From Poteriospumella lacustris (taxonomy: Eukaryota; Sar; Chrysophyceae; Chromulinales; Dinobryaceae), in contig SMOI01000179.1 in NCBI GenBank assembly GCA_008000375.1, positions 1-64,000 on the forward strand: a stretch of DNA of 64,000 bases, given 5' to 3'. Under the pieces are notes generated by a model that made no database searches, was not told the origin of the DNA, and saw only the letters and a program-made list of their open reading frames with translations. The position numbers and the translations under genes were made by a program. Numbering within the stretch: the first letter of the stretch is position 1; the number at the start of each line of letters is the position of its first letter. Positions 1 to 9,273 of the stretch are shown piece after piece.

Positions 1-70
<70 letters not shown>

Positions 71-78
71 GTCGTCTT
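1..78. repeat. TCG triplet array at left window edge
   Basis: About 23 uninterrupted TCG units open the window, so the array may extend beyond it. It ends in GTGTCGTCTTC and is followed by GGGAGAGAAGATTTTG, a short element that also follows the arrays at 2869 and, on the other strand, near 40900 and 43740. It lies about 150 bp upstream of the likely start codon at 231, which places it in the promoter or 5' leader of that gene. Confidence 0.95.
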
Positions 79-230
79 CTTTTGGGAGAGAAGATTTTGT
101 CTCATCTTTATTTCTTATCCCACATTTTGGTAAGCACAAAGAGCCTGCCTGATACGACATTCTTCGCCACAATTTTATGTCCTGATATATGCATTTGCAT
201 CGAAATCTGTTGATCGAACACCACCATCAA

Positions 231-2138
231 ATGGCTTCGCTAGCTTCAGCTTCCTTCACCACGCATGTTGCCGACGTCGACCCATACCCCCAACTCACAG
301 ATGCCACGATTCAAGGAGCAGTGGCGTTGTGGTGTATCGACCGTCAGCAAGCCCTTGTGGTCTATGGCCCAATCGAAGCCTGGGATGTCAGTGGTGTAAC
401 AGATATGTCGCGATTGTTTGAGGGGCAAAAGAATTTTAACGATGACATCAGTCGATGGAATGTGAGCCACGTGACGGGCATGTCACGTATGTTTTATGGC
501 GCAGAGTCATTCAATCAGTCATTGGATGACTGGAATGTATCGCAAGTGAAGGATATGTCACGTATGTTTGATCGTGCAAAGTCGTTCAATCAGCCGTTGG
601 ACAAGTGGACTGTATCGCAAGTGACAAGCATGTCACATATGTTTGCTAGTGCATCGTCATTCAACCAGCCATTGAACATGTGGAATGTATCAAAGGTGAC
701 GGATATGCCGTATATGTTCAATTATGCATCGTTATTCAATCAGTTGTTGGACAAGTGGAATGTGTCGCAAGTGACGGATATGTCATTTATGTTTAACTAT
801 GCATCGTCATTCGATCAGCCATTGAACGACTGGAATGTGTCGCAAGTGACAAACATGTCGTATATGTTTGCTTGTACTTCGTCATTCAATCAGCCATTGA
901 ACAACTGGGATGTATCGCAAGTGACAAACATGTCAGATATGTTCAAATATGCGTCGTCATTCAATCAGCCGTTGGACAAGTGGAATGTATCGCAAGTGAC
1001 AAACATGTCACATATGTTCATATTTGCAGAGTCATTAAACCAGCCGTCAAACAAGTGGAATGCATCGTAAGTAACAAACCCGTCAGATATGTTTGATGGT
1101 ACATCGCCAATGCAGTATGTGTTTGATTTTGTTTGTAGATGGCGAGTAGATGCTGTTACTAGACCTATATCTCGTAGTCCGAGTGTGGGTTTGGAACGTG
1201 TGGTCCCCATGGTAGCATCTACTCGTTTGTTGTCGGCATCGCAAAGCTCCTCTGTATCTTCTTCGATGTCGTCTCCTGGGCCTCAGGACGCCGACATGAA
1301 TAGTGTCGACTGGTTTGAGGCTCCTTTGTCCCTATTACTACCCCATCTGAAAGATATATTGCCTCTCGATCTCTGCCGCGAGATACGACACATGTTGTGG
1401 CCGCCGCTCACCAACAGCACCGTTCGTAGGGCTGTTTCTTCATGGTGTGTCACGAGTACCCAGCGAAACGTCTATGAGCGATTCGGGTTGATCGAACTCT
1501 GGGATGTGCGTCAGGTAACGAACATGGATCGACTGTTAAATGGCAAGCGATACTTCAACGAAGACCTATCTCGATGGGATGTGAGCAACGTGCGATCAAT
1601 GCGCGAGATGTTCGCGGGCTGTTCGCGATTCAATCAGCCACTGGACCGTTGGGACGTGTCCAATGTGCGATGTATGCGGCGGCTTTTTGCTGGTGGTGGA
1701 CAGTTCAACCAGGCGATTGGTCACTGGTCGGTGGGACGTGTCGAAGATATGAGCGAGATTTTCTTCGACTGTATAGCGTTCAATCAGCCGTTGGGTAATT
1801 GGGACGTGTCGTCGGTGGTGGATATGCGGGGAATGTTCTGTGGGGCAGAGTTATTTAACCAGGATGTGTCGAGGTGGTCGGTAGGACGTGTACGGAACAT
1901 GAGTAGATTGTTCGACGGAGCAATATCTTTCAACCAGTCGTTGTCCGACTGGGATGTGTCGCAAGTGAGAGCGATGGACGGTATGTTTCATGGAGCAGTA
2001 TCGTTCAACCAGTCGTTGTCCGAGTGGGATGTGGGAGCGCTGAGGACGTGCAGAGGTATAGTGCGAGAGTCACGGATCAGTGGGTCGTTGTGGACGTGGA
2101 GTGAGGAATTGGTTGCGAGTGCAGCGGACATGTATTAG
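231..2138 (+). CDS. Two-module DUF285/BspA-like repeat protein (type I), one intron
   Basis: Predicted as exons 231-1066 and 1139-2138 (611 aa). ATG 231 sits in the context CACCATCAAATGGCTT, which recurs at 3072 and 5602 and so is preferred over the upstream ATG at 189. Module 1 has a head (LTDATIQGAVALWC, then YGPIEAWDV) and about nine 25-residue repeats of the SFNQPLDKW type. A linker leads to head 2 (DWFEAPLSLLLPHL, DLCREIRHMLW, ERFGLIELWDV), seven more repeats and a conserved tail (TCRGIVRES, SGSLWTWS). Known DUF285 repeats form leucine-rich-like solenoids used in adhesion and recognition; the role here is unknown. Without splicing the frame stops at 1068-1070 (TAA, where paralogues read CAA). 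No signal peptide is seen. The mirror copy is 41680-43584. Confidence 0.8.
1067..1138 (+). other. Predicted 72-bp spliceosomal intron
   Basis: It begins with GTAAGTAACA, a consensus 5' splice site, and ends with a T-rich tract, TTTTGTTTGTAG. Removing it joins S to WRVDAV in frame and deletes the in-frame TAA at 1068. Its length is a multiple of three. The mirror gene has an intron of the same length with the same ends (42674-42745). The alternative is a nonsense mutation inherited by both copies. Confidence 0.7.
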
Positions 2139-2149
2139 GTGTTTGTTCG

Positions 2150-2780
2150 TTTTTTCGTAGGTTGAGAACCTTGTGGCAAATATGCAAAAAAGGTGGTGTT
2201 AACAGAAGAAAAGCATGGCAAATGATGCTGATGAGCACCCGCTTCTTCGACCAACTGGTATCAGTCTGGTGTGTGAACTACCGATCGCCATTTTGCACTC
2301 ACCATCTATAGTTCCATCGAAGACGGGAGTGAGTCGAGTGACAAACATGACTGGACCTAATCCATGAGGCGGTCAGTGACTAGGGAGGGAGGGGCGATGG
2401 CGAGAGATGGCGTATATCAATAGGAACGGTTATTAATGTGTGTGGAGGTGGAAGGAAGACGAGCGGCGGGCGAGGGATAGCCAAAGAGGGAGGAGAGGAG
2501 GTTCGTTGTCTCGTTGGAGAGGGGACCGATCATGACGTGTGTACACGCCAAGCGTAGTAGCGTTGTTATCGGAGGTCATTCGGTGAGTGTATTTCGTGTG
2601 GCTTCGTTGTGGTGGTAGTGGTTGTGGTTGCGATTGTCTTTATTTGTTGCCGGTGGATGTGCTGTTGGTGGGTTTGGAAGTGACACTGTCGTGTTACCGT
2701 AGTATGCCGTAGTAGTGTAGTGCTGCAGAAGTTGCAGAATACCGTATCGTTCCGTATGTGTACCGTAGCTCTGTCCGTGG
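2150..2780 (+). pseudogene. Decayed DUF285 head fragment and flanking conserved block
   Basis: At 2225-2350 a broken reading resembles a type I head: FFDQL, VSVWC, then a counterpart of LTIYxSIED and GVSRVTNMxG, interrupted by frame changes. The same fragment recurs at 8276-8473, on minus at 34000-34227 and on minus at 41480-41620. The rest (2370-2780) has no convincing gene. It matches 41060-41480 in inverse orientation, including the CGTTCCGTA and GTGTTACCGTAGTATGCCG stretches. Confidence 0.6.
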
Positions 2781-2868
2781 GTGTGTATGCGTTGGCGAGG
2801 TGTCCTTAGCAGCAAAGTTTCAATCTCTTGTAAACACAGAAGGGTGATGATAATTGAGGACCAACGCG

Positions 2869-2900
<32 letters not shown>

Positions 2901-2907
2901 CGTCGTG
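2869..2907. repeat. GTC triplet array upstream of the gene at 3072
   Basis: About a dozen CGT/GTC units are followed by GTCGACCGTATTCTGGGAG and then AACACAAAGAGTCTAAAAG. The same order (array, GGGAGAAGAAG element, AACACAAAGAG element, start codon about 170 bp on) occurs on minus near 40850-41000. Confidence 0.95.
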
Positions 2908-3071
2908 TCGACCGTATTCTGGGAGAAGAAGATCTGTTTTTCTTCCCAACTACTAGTAGTCGGTAGTGTGGTAGTTGGTAAACACAAAGAGTCTAAAAGT
3001 CAGTCTTCTTACACAACGTCAACCCTTTATAACTCCCTTTGCATCGAAGTTTGAACACTCACCACCATCAA

Positions 3072-4093
3072 ATGGCTTCTTCGCTCGCCTCAGCTTCATC
3101 CACCACGCATGATTTAGACATCAACAAAGTCGACTGGTTTGAGGCGCCGTTGTCCCTATTACTACCCCATCTGTACGACCGCTTGCCTCTCGATCTCTGC
3201 CGCGAGATACGGCACATGTTGTGGCAGCCGCTCACAGATAGTACAATTCATGAGGCAGCTCGTCAATGGTGCTCCGATAAATTCCATCGAAACGCCTGTG
3301 AGCGATTCGGGTTGATCGAACATTGGGACGTGCGCCAGGTCACGAACATGAATGACCTATTTTTCCGGCAAAGCAACTTTAACGAGGATATTTCACAATG
3401 GGATGTAAGCCAAGTCACAGACATGGGTGGCATGTTTGAGGGAGCGTCGTCATTCAACCAGCCGTTGGCGACATGGAATGTGAGCCAAGTCACAGATATG
3501 GGGAACATGTTTGAGGGAGCGAAAACATTCAATCAGCAATTGTCGACATGGGATGTGGGCCAAGTCACAAACATGATGGCCATGTTTAAAGAAGCGTCGT
3601 CGTTCAACCAGTCGTTGTCGACATGGGATGTAAGCCAAGTCACAGACTTGAGTGGCATGTTTTATGTAGCGTCGTCGTTCAACCAGCCGTTATCGACATG
3701 GAATGTGGGCCATGTCACAGACATGGGGAACATGTTTTATGGAGCGTCGTCGTACAACCAGCCGTTGGCAGAATGGGAGAGGTAGGCCAAGTCATTAACA
3801 TGTGGGGCATGTTTGTGGAGGCATCGCCGTTCAGCCAGCCGTTGTCGACATGGGATGTTGGCCGAGTCACTGATACGTGTAGAGCGTCATCGTTCAATCA
3901 GTCGCTGTCTGATTGGGACGTATCGCTAGTGGTGACCATGGACGGTATGTTTCATCGAGCAGTGGCGTTCTACCAGTCGCTGGTCAAGTGGGATGGGCGT
4001 GCGTTGAGGATGTGTAGAGGAAGCGTGGGAGGGGCTCGGTGCAGTGGGTCGTGGTTGACGTGGGATGTGGAGTTGGTTACGAGAGCAGCGTAG
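3072..4093 (+). CDS. Mosaic DUF285 repeat protein, one intron
   Basis: Predicted as exons 3072-3781 and 3883-4093 (306 aa). The N-terminus has the second-head sequence of type I proteins (DWFEAPLSLLLPHL, DLCREIRHMLW, CERFGLIEHWDV). It runs directly into repeats with type II wording (LSTWDVGQVTNM), six or seven units. After the intron come two repeats and a type I tail (CRGSVGG, SGSWLTWDVELV). The continuous frame stops at 3783 (TAG); splicing at AG|GTAGGC and GTGTAG|AGCG restores it. The 5' site GTAGGC is weak, but the mirror gene has GTAAGC at the same place. The start codon follows CACCATCAA. If the intron is false, this is a frameshifted pseudogene. Confidence 0.65.
3782..3882 (+). other. 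Predicted 101-bp intron
   Basis: GT-AG ends are present (GTAGGC and ATACGTGTAG). The intron lies inside a DUF285 repeat and still reads as repeat-like sequence (VINMWGMF, FSQPLSTWDV), so it looks like former coding sequence. The mirror gene has an intron of identical length (39956-40056) with a better donor, GTAAGC. Confidence 0.55.
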
Positions 4094-4209
4094 AGGGGTT
4101 TCGACCCTGTAATGATCTTGTGGAGAGGTGAATCGGAATGTGAGTGATAGGAACGATGAGATCTTATCGGGTGCCTCAGCGAAGAGCGAGACAGATCTTG
4201 TCATGCCTC

Positions 4210-4800
4210 TAAAGACCGCATCGCTTCTCGATGACGATCTCCGATCTCGGCATTCAGCACTTTCTGTCTCTGGTTCCATCGAAGACCAGGGTGTGATTCA
4301 CGTGACAAACGTGGCTGGATTGGTTCGAGATCACCAGCATTTCAACGAGGCATACGCCATGTGACCAACGTGTCATCCGTCAACTAGCCGGTAGGTATGT
4401 GGCGCTTCGTCGCTCAATCCACCCTTTGAGGCGTGGGCCGTATGGTGCGGCACAACAATGACCTTGACTGGTCGCGAAAAGCATCCTCGTTCGTCAACCA
4501 GGCATTGCTGTGGTCAGTGATGTGTTCATCTATGACAAACGGTTCCCACTCGAACAACGCGTCGTTGTCCAGTCGATGTTGGTAATGTCTCCGAAGACCT
4601 TACAGAGCGAGTCAAGCGACAGAGACCACACCTCTTCACGATCACATGAGTCGATTCCGCCCACAAGGAGTAGGAGAAGACGAACCCTCTCTCCCCTTCC
4701 CAACCAATGCCGTTCACAGAAGAGGCTATTCATGCCACACTGTCTGGCGCTCTCATCTCTCCTTTCCATCGCTGAAATGAACTGAGCGTCATCCATTGCG
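4210..4800 (+). pseudogene. Decayed DUF285 gene remnant
   Basis: Broken repeat pieces on plus include a VTNVAG..RDHQHFNEA segment near 4300-4360 and CPTRTTRRC-type degraded sequence near 4500-4600, with several frame changes and stops. Matching remnants occupy 8290-8760 on plus and, inverted, 36420-36886, 39300-39640, 47820-48290 and 50920-51600. I see no intact frame in it. Confidence 0.6.
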
Positions 4801-5105
4801 TAAGTGGCGTTGATTTATCGGGCGAGCTCCAACCCGTATATTGAGCAAGGGCTCCCTCCATACACTATTGCTTTTATTCGTGTTTATTTCACAATGAGAC
4901 ATCCATCTTGCCACTGTTCTTCAGTATGACTTAGTTTCTAACTAATAGAACGCAAACGAAAGATACGTCGTGTATATTATTACTTTTGTGTTGTCACTAC
5001 TGTCAGCCTAGCGTACAAAAACCAATAACGTCCGCGCTCCGCTCATGTGGTTATCGGTGGCATTCGATGAAACGTATGCATGTTTGACGTTGAATTCGTT
5101 TCAAT
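4800..5105. repeat. R2 block, copy 1
   Basis: A conserved non-coding block runs from GTAAGTGGCGTTGATTTATC through CTCCCTCCATACACTATTG, TTTATTTCACAATGAGACAT and TTTCTAACT to CGTATGCATG. It recurs at 8758-9045 on plus and, inverted, at about 36290-36420, 39170-39340, 47640-47820 and 50740-50900. It lies upstream of the next type I gene each time, so it may be a promoter or simply part of the duplicated unit. Confidence 0.7.
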
Positions 5106-5601
5106 ATGTCGGACATTTGACTTACAGGTTGGAGGAGAGACCATTTTTCAATAAGTCTTCCCTGTATCGAAAAAAAAAGAACCAAGAGATGCTTTCTCGT
5201 GAGAAAGTTGTCGTGGGAAAACCAGCGAACGTCGATTTTTGGCTTCTCCGCAGTTTCAGATACATAGCCGGCTCTCGGAGGTTTCCTACCGGCAACCACT
5301 TTGGGTTTCTGCGTAACACATGTCCGTTCCGCGCATGGTGAGTACTAGTACGCACCACTGAAACGCACTACTTGTACGCACTCATTTTGTCGTTGGCATT
5401 ATGCCCGGTAACTTAAATATTTATAAGTACGTAGATGAGTTTACATTATGGCAATCATTTAAATGTTCAGTCCAACAACTTCAGACACCAAAGCACTGCG
5501 ACACGTTGGGACACGAACACCGAACACGTTTTCCGCCACCTCTCCTGCATTTTTTATCATCCAAAGATATTTTATAACCTTCTCCTTCTCACCACCATCA
5601 A
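5106..5601. other. Intergenic, 5' flank of the gene at 5602
   Basis: No gene recognised. An A-rich run at 5170-5180 and a pyrimidine-rich stretch before the start codon (5575-5601, ending CACCACCATCAA) are the only notable features. Confidence 0.6.
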
Positions 5602-7902
5602 ATGGCTTTGCTCGATCCAGCTTCCTCCACCATGAATATTTCAGACGACCACCCTTACCCACAACTCACAGATGTCACGATTCACGGAGCAGTGGCGTTA
5701 TGGTGTATCGACCGTCAGCAAGCACTTGTGGTCTATGGTCCAATCGAAGACTGGGATGTCAGCAAAGTGACGAATATGTCGCGTTTGTTTGAAGGTTTTG
5801 AAGAGATGTTTAACAACGACATCAGTCGATGGGATGTGAGTCACGTGACGAACATGTCCGGCATTTTTTGTGGTGCGCCGTCATTCAATCAACCGTTGGG
5901 CAGTTGGAATGTGTCGGGGGTGACGAATATGTCGTCTATGTTTAAGGATACATCGTCATTCAATCAACCGCTGGCGAGTTGGAATGTGTCGCGAGTATCG
6001 AACATGTCAGATATGTTTTCTAAGGCATCGTCATTCAATCAGCCGTTGAATAACTGGGATGTATCGCGGGTGTCCAACATGTCATCTATGTTTTCTTATG
6101 CATCGTCATTCAATCAGCCATTGAACAACTGGAATGTGTCGGAGTTGACAAACATTGCCGGTATGTTCTTACATGCATCGTCATTCAATCAGCCGTTGGA
6201 CAACTGGAATGTATCGAAGGTGACGGACATGGCATGTGTGTTTTGTGCTGCGCAGTCGTTCAATCAGCCGTTGGACAACTGGGATGTATCAGGCGTGGTG
6301 GATATGGTAGCAATGTTCAGTGTTCATTCGTCATTCAATCAGCCATTGGACAACTGGAATGTATCCAGAGTGACTAACATGTCACTTATGTTTGCTAGTG
6401 CAAGGTCATTCAATCAGCCATTGGACAACTGGAATGTGTCACGGGTGACTAACATGGCACATATGTTTGACGGTGCATCGTCGTTCAATCAGCCGTTGAA
6501 CACTTGGGATGTATCGCGGGTGACTAATATGGCACATATGTTTCAAGGCGCATCGTCACTCAATCAGCCATTGGACAACTGGAGTGTATCCAGAGTTACC
6601 ACTATGTCAGCAATGTTTGTACGTGCATCGTCATTCAATCAGCCGTTGGGCCACTGGAATGTATCCAGAGTGACTAACATGTCACGTATGTTTGATGGTG
6701 CATCATCATTCAATCAGCCGTTGAATAGGTGGGATGTATCAAGCGTGACGGACATGTCTGATATGTTTAGCGCATCGCCAATGCAGCAGGGATTGGTTTT
6801 TCAATCCACGAGAACATCTGACCTGGAACATGAAATTCCCTCGGTAACTTCCAAGAATTGGTCGCAGACATCCACTTTATCCACGCCGATGTCGCCTCGT
6901 CAGGCTCAGAAGGTCTACATGAATAATGCCAATTGGTTTGAAATACCTTTATCGCTATTAGTATTCTATCTGTGCGATCAATTGCCTGATGATATTTGCC
7001 GCGAAGTAAGCCATATGCTGTGGCAGCCGCTCACCGATTGTACCATTCATGAGGCGGTGATTACCTGGTGTGACGACACGAAGCGACATCAGGCCTGCGA
7101 GCGATTCGGGTTGATCGAGTGTTGGGATGTGAGTCAGGTGACCAACATGGATCGACTGTTTTTTCAGGCGGATCGTTCCCGGGAAGATCTGTCTCGATGG
7201 AATGTGCGTGAGGTGACGTCGATGCGGGAGATGTTTGCTGGTGCTGAGTCGTTCAATGCAGCCATTGGTACGTGGAACGTGAGCAAAGTGACGGACATGA
7301 TGGGCATGTTCAATGGCTGTTCGTCGTTCAACCAGCCAATCGGCCGTTGGGACGTGTCCAATGTGCGCGGTATGCGACGGATGTTCGCTGGCTGTACAAA
7401 GTTCAACCAGGCGATTGGTCACTGGTCGGTGGGGTGTGTTGAAGACATGGGCGAGATGTTCTTGGGATGCGCCGAGTTTGATCAGCCGTTGGGTGACTGG
7501 GATGTGTCGTCGGTGGTGGATATGCTGGGGATGTTCAGATGGGCGGTGACATTTAACCAGGACGTGTCGCGTTGGTCGGTGGGTCGTGTGTGGAACATGA
7601 GCGCCATGTGGAAAACGGCGATATCGTTCAACCAGTCGCTGTCCGAGTGGGACGTATCGCGAGTGGTGGCCATGGACGGCATGTTTAATGAGGCAGTGTC
7701 GTTCAACCAGTCGTTGTCCGAGTGGGATGTGCGGGCGTTGAGGACGTGTCGAGGTATAGTGCGAGGGTCCGGGTTCAGAGGGTCGCTGTTGATGTGGGAT
7801 GTGGAGTTGGTGGTGAGTGCAGCAGAAGAATTTGTCGACCACTTGATGATCTTATCGACAGCTAAACCTGATAGTGAGCAGTCGGAATATTTCCAACTAT
7901 GA
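5602..7902 (+). CDS. Two-module DUF285/BspA-like repeat protein (type I), 766 aa
   Basis: One uninterrupted frame. Residues 1-65 hold head 1 (LTDVTIHGAVALWC, YGPIEDWDV). Residues 65-390 hold 13 repeats of the SFNQPLDNWNVSRVTNM kind. A hydrophilic linker (390-435) leads to head 2 (NWFEIPLSLLVFYLCDQLP, ERFGLIECWDV), then about eight repeats and the tail (RTCRGIVRGS, GSLLMWDVEL). The tail is longer than usual and ends EQSEYFQL. ATG 5602 follows CACCACCATCAA, the same context as at 231 and 3072. No signal peptide or membrane helix is seen, unlike classical BspA surface proteins. The nearest positional counterpart on the opposite arm is 36887-38773. A binding or recognition role is possible but unproven. 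Confidence 0.88.
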   Translation: MALLDPASSTMNISDDHPYPQLTDVTIHGAVALWCIDRQQALVVYGPIEDWDVSKVTNMSRLFEGFEEMFNNDISRWDVSHVTNMSGIFCGAPSFNQPLGSWNVSGVTNMSSMFKDTSSFNQPLASWNVSRVSNMSDMFSKASSFNQPLNNWDVSRVSNMSSMFSYASSFNQPLNNWNVSELTNIAGMFLHASSFNQPLDNWNVSKVTDMACVFCAAQSFNQPLDNWDVSGVVDMVAMFSVHSSFNQPLDNWNVSRVTNMSLMFASARSFNQPLDNWNVSRVTNMAHMFDGASSFNQPLNTWDVSRVTNMAHMFQGASSLNQPLDNWSVSRVTTMSAMFVRASSFNQPLGHWNVSRVTNMSRMFDGASSFNQPLNRWDVSSVTDMSDMFSASPMQQGLVFQSTRTSDLEHEIPSVTSKNWSQTSTLSTPMSPRQAQKVYMNNANWFEIPLSLLVFYLCDQLPDDICREVSHMLWQPLTDCTIHEAVITWCDDTKRHQACERFGLIECWDVSQVTNMDRLFFQADRSREDLSRWNVREVTSMREMFAGAESFNAAIGTWNVSKVTDMMGMFNGCSSFNQPIGRWDVSNVRGMRRMFAGCTKFNQAIGHWSVGCVEDMGEMFLGCAEFDQPLGDWDVSSVVDMLGMFRWAVTFNQDVSRWSVGRVWNMSAMWKTAISFNQSLSEWDVSRVVAMDGMFNEAVSFNQSLSEWDVRALRTCRGIVRGSGFRGSLLMWDVELVVSAAEEFVDHLMILSTAKPDSEQSEYFQL

Positions 7903-8223
7903 TGATCGTCACGATTTCGCGCGCTGTTATCACGCGACTCCTTCCTCTGATACGATAATCCCTGTGCATCACAAGTATCTGCACATAACTCGCTCTCTGA
8001 GTGGGACGTACCGCAGGTGATGTTTTCTTCAATGACCGACGGTGGGATGTGTCCCGAGTGGTGGCCATGGACGGTATGCAGTGTCATTTGACCAGTCGTT
8101 GTCCGAGTGGAATGTGACAGAGCTGGTGACGTGTAGAAGTATAGTGCGAGGGTCCGGGTTCACAGGGTCGTTGCTAATGTGGGATGTGGAGTTGGTTGTG
8201 AGTGCAGCGGAGATGTGTTAGGT
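7903..8223 (+). pseudogene. Detached 3' end of a DUF285 gene
   Basis: From about 8036 the sequence reads as the last repeat and tail of a type I gene (RWDVSRVVAMDGM, a frame change, SFDQSLSEWNV, TCRSIVRGSGF, SLLMWDVELV, SAAEMC stop). There is no head or start. The stretch 7903-8035 carries CTTTGATACGATAATCCCTG-like sequence, also found just after the genes at 9274-11009 and, inverted, before 62404. It appears to be a fragment left by unequal recombination. Confidence 0.7.
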
Positions 8224-8757
8224 GTCTGTTCGTTTGTTCGCAGGCTGAGAATCTTGTCGCAAATACCCAAAAAACGTGGTGTTAGCCGAAGAAAAGCTTG
8301 GCAATGAACATTCGCTTTTTCGACCAACCGATATCACGATCAACAAAGCGGTATCAGTCTGGTGTACTACCGAACGTCAGTTTGCACTTACCATCTATGA
8401 GTCCATTGAAGGCGGGGTGAGTCGTGTGACAAACAAGGCTGGATCTGTCCGAGTTCACCAGTATTTCAGTTAGGCAATCAGTGAATGGGTTGTACACCCT
8501 GTCGAATGGCCAGCCGGTAGGTACGTGACGCTTCGTCGTTCAATCCACCCTTGAAGACGTGGGCCGTATCGCGTGGGACTTCATCTGTGACAAACGGTGT
8601 CCGTTTACACGTCGCTGTCCAGTTGATGTTCGCAATTTCTCCGGAGACCGCACAGAGCGAGGCAAGCGACAGAGTCTGACGCTTCCATATCTCCTTTCCA
8701 TCGATGAAATGAACCGAACACCATCAATTTTAGAGAGCGTAAACGTGACTCCATGGC
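8224..8757 (+). pseudogene. Decayed DUF285 head and repeats
   Basis: A short open stretch (8276-8473) still reads as a type I head: TDITINKAVSVWC, LTIYESIEGGVSRVTN, then stops after VHQYFS. The remainder to 8757 is degraded and matches 4400-4800 and, inverted, 36420-36886. No ATG-led frame of family size exists. Confidence 0.65.
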
Positions 8758-9045
8758 GTAAGTGGCGTTGATTTTTCGGGCGGGCTCCAGCTGGTGTCCG
8801 ATGAATATTGAGCGCGGGTTCACTCCCTCCGTACACTATTGCGTGTGCTCGTGTTTATTTCACAAAGAGACATCCATCTTGCCATTGTTCGTTATTATAA
8901 CTTGGTTTCTAACTGATTGAATACAAGAGAAATTATATATTATGGTCATTGTTGTGTTGTCACTACTTTCAGATCAGATCCGCTCATTGGTAGCTAGCTG
9001 CACAACATGAAACGTATGCATGTATGGCGTTGAATTCGTTTCCGC
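8758..9045. repeat. R2 block, copy 2
   Basis: Direct copy of 4800-5105, with GTAAGTGGCGTTGATTTTTC, CTCCCTCCGTACACTATTG, TTTATTTCACAAAGAGACAT and GAAACGTATGCATGTATGG in the same order. It lies about 230 bp upstream of the start codon at 9274. Confidence 0.7.
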
Positions 9046-9273
9046 AGCCAAATAACCATCACTTTTTCACGCATGAAAAACGAAAAAAGAAGGAAAGAAG
9101 GAAAGCAAAAGAAGGATACGATGCCCCTTCCTCACTGCCACTGGTCACGAGGCACGAGGGGGGTGGGTTCTTCGCTGCACTTCCGAACCAAACCAATAGC
9201 TACCTTCGAAGAGAGGTTCCCTCACATCACACACGCACCTACACACATACACACAATCAGAACACACAAGAAG

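Noticed and set aside
6958-7842. Long antisense frames over DUF285 genes, such as 7842-6958 on minus and 16469-16047 on minus
   Set aside because: The reverse of the regular 75-bp repeat stays open in one frame. The translations repeat the same antisense motif (NDDAPLNM, CRQRLVERR) and appear opposite every family gene.
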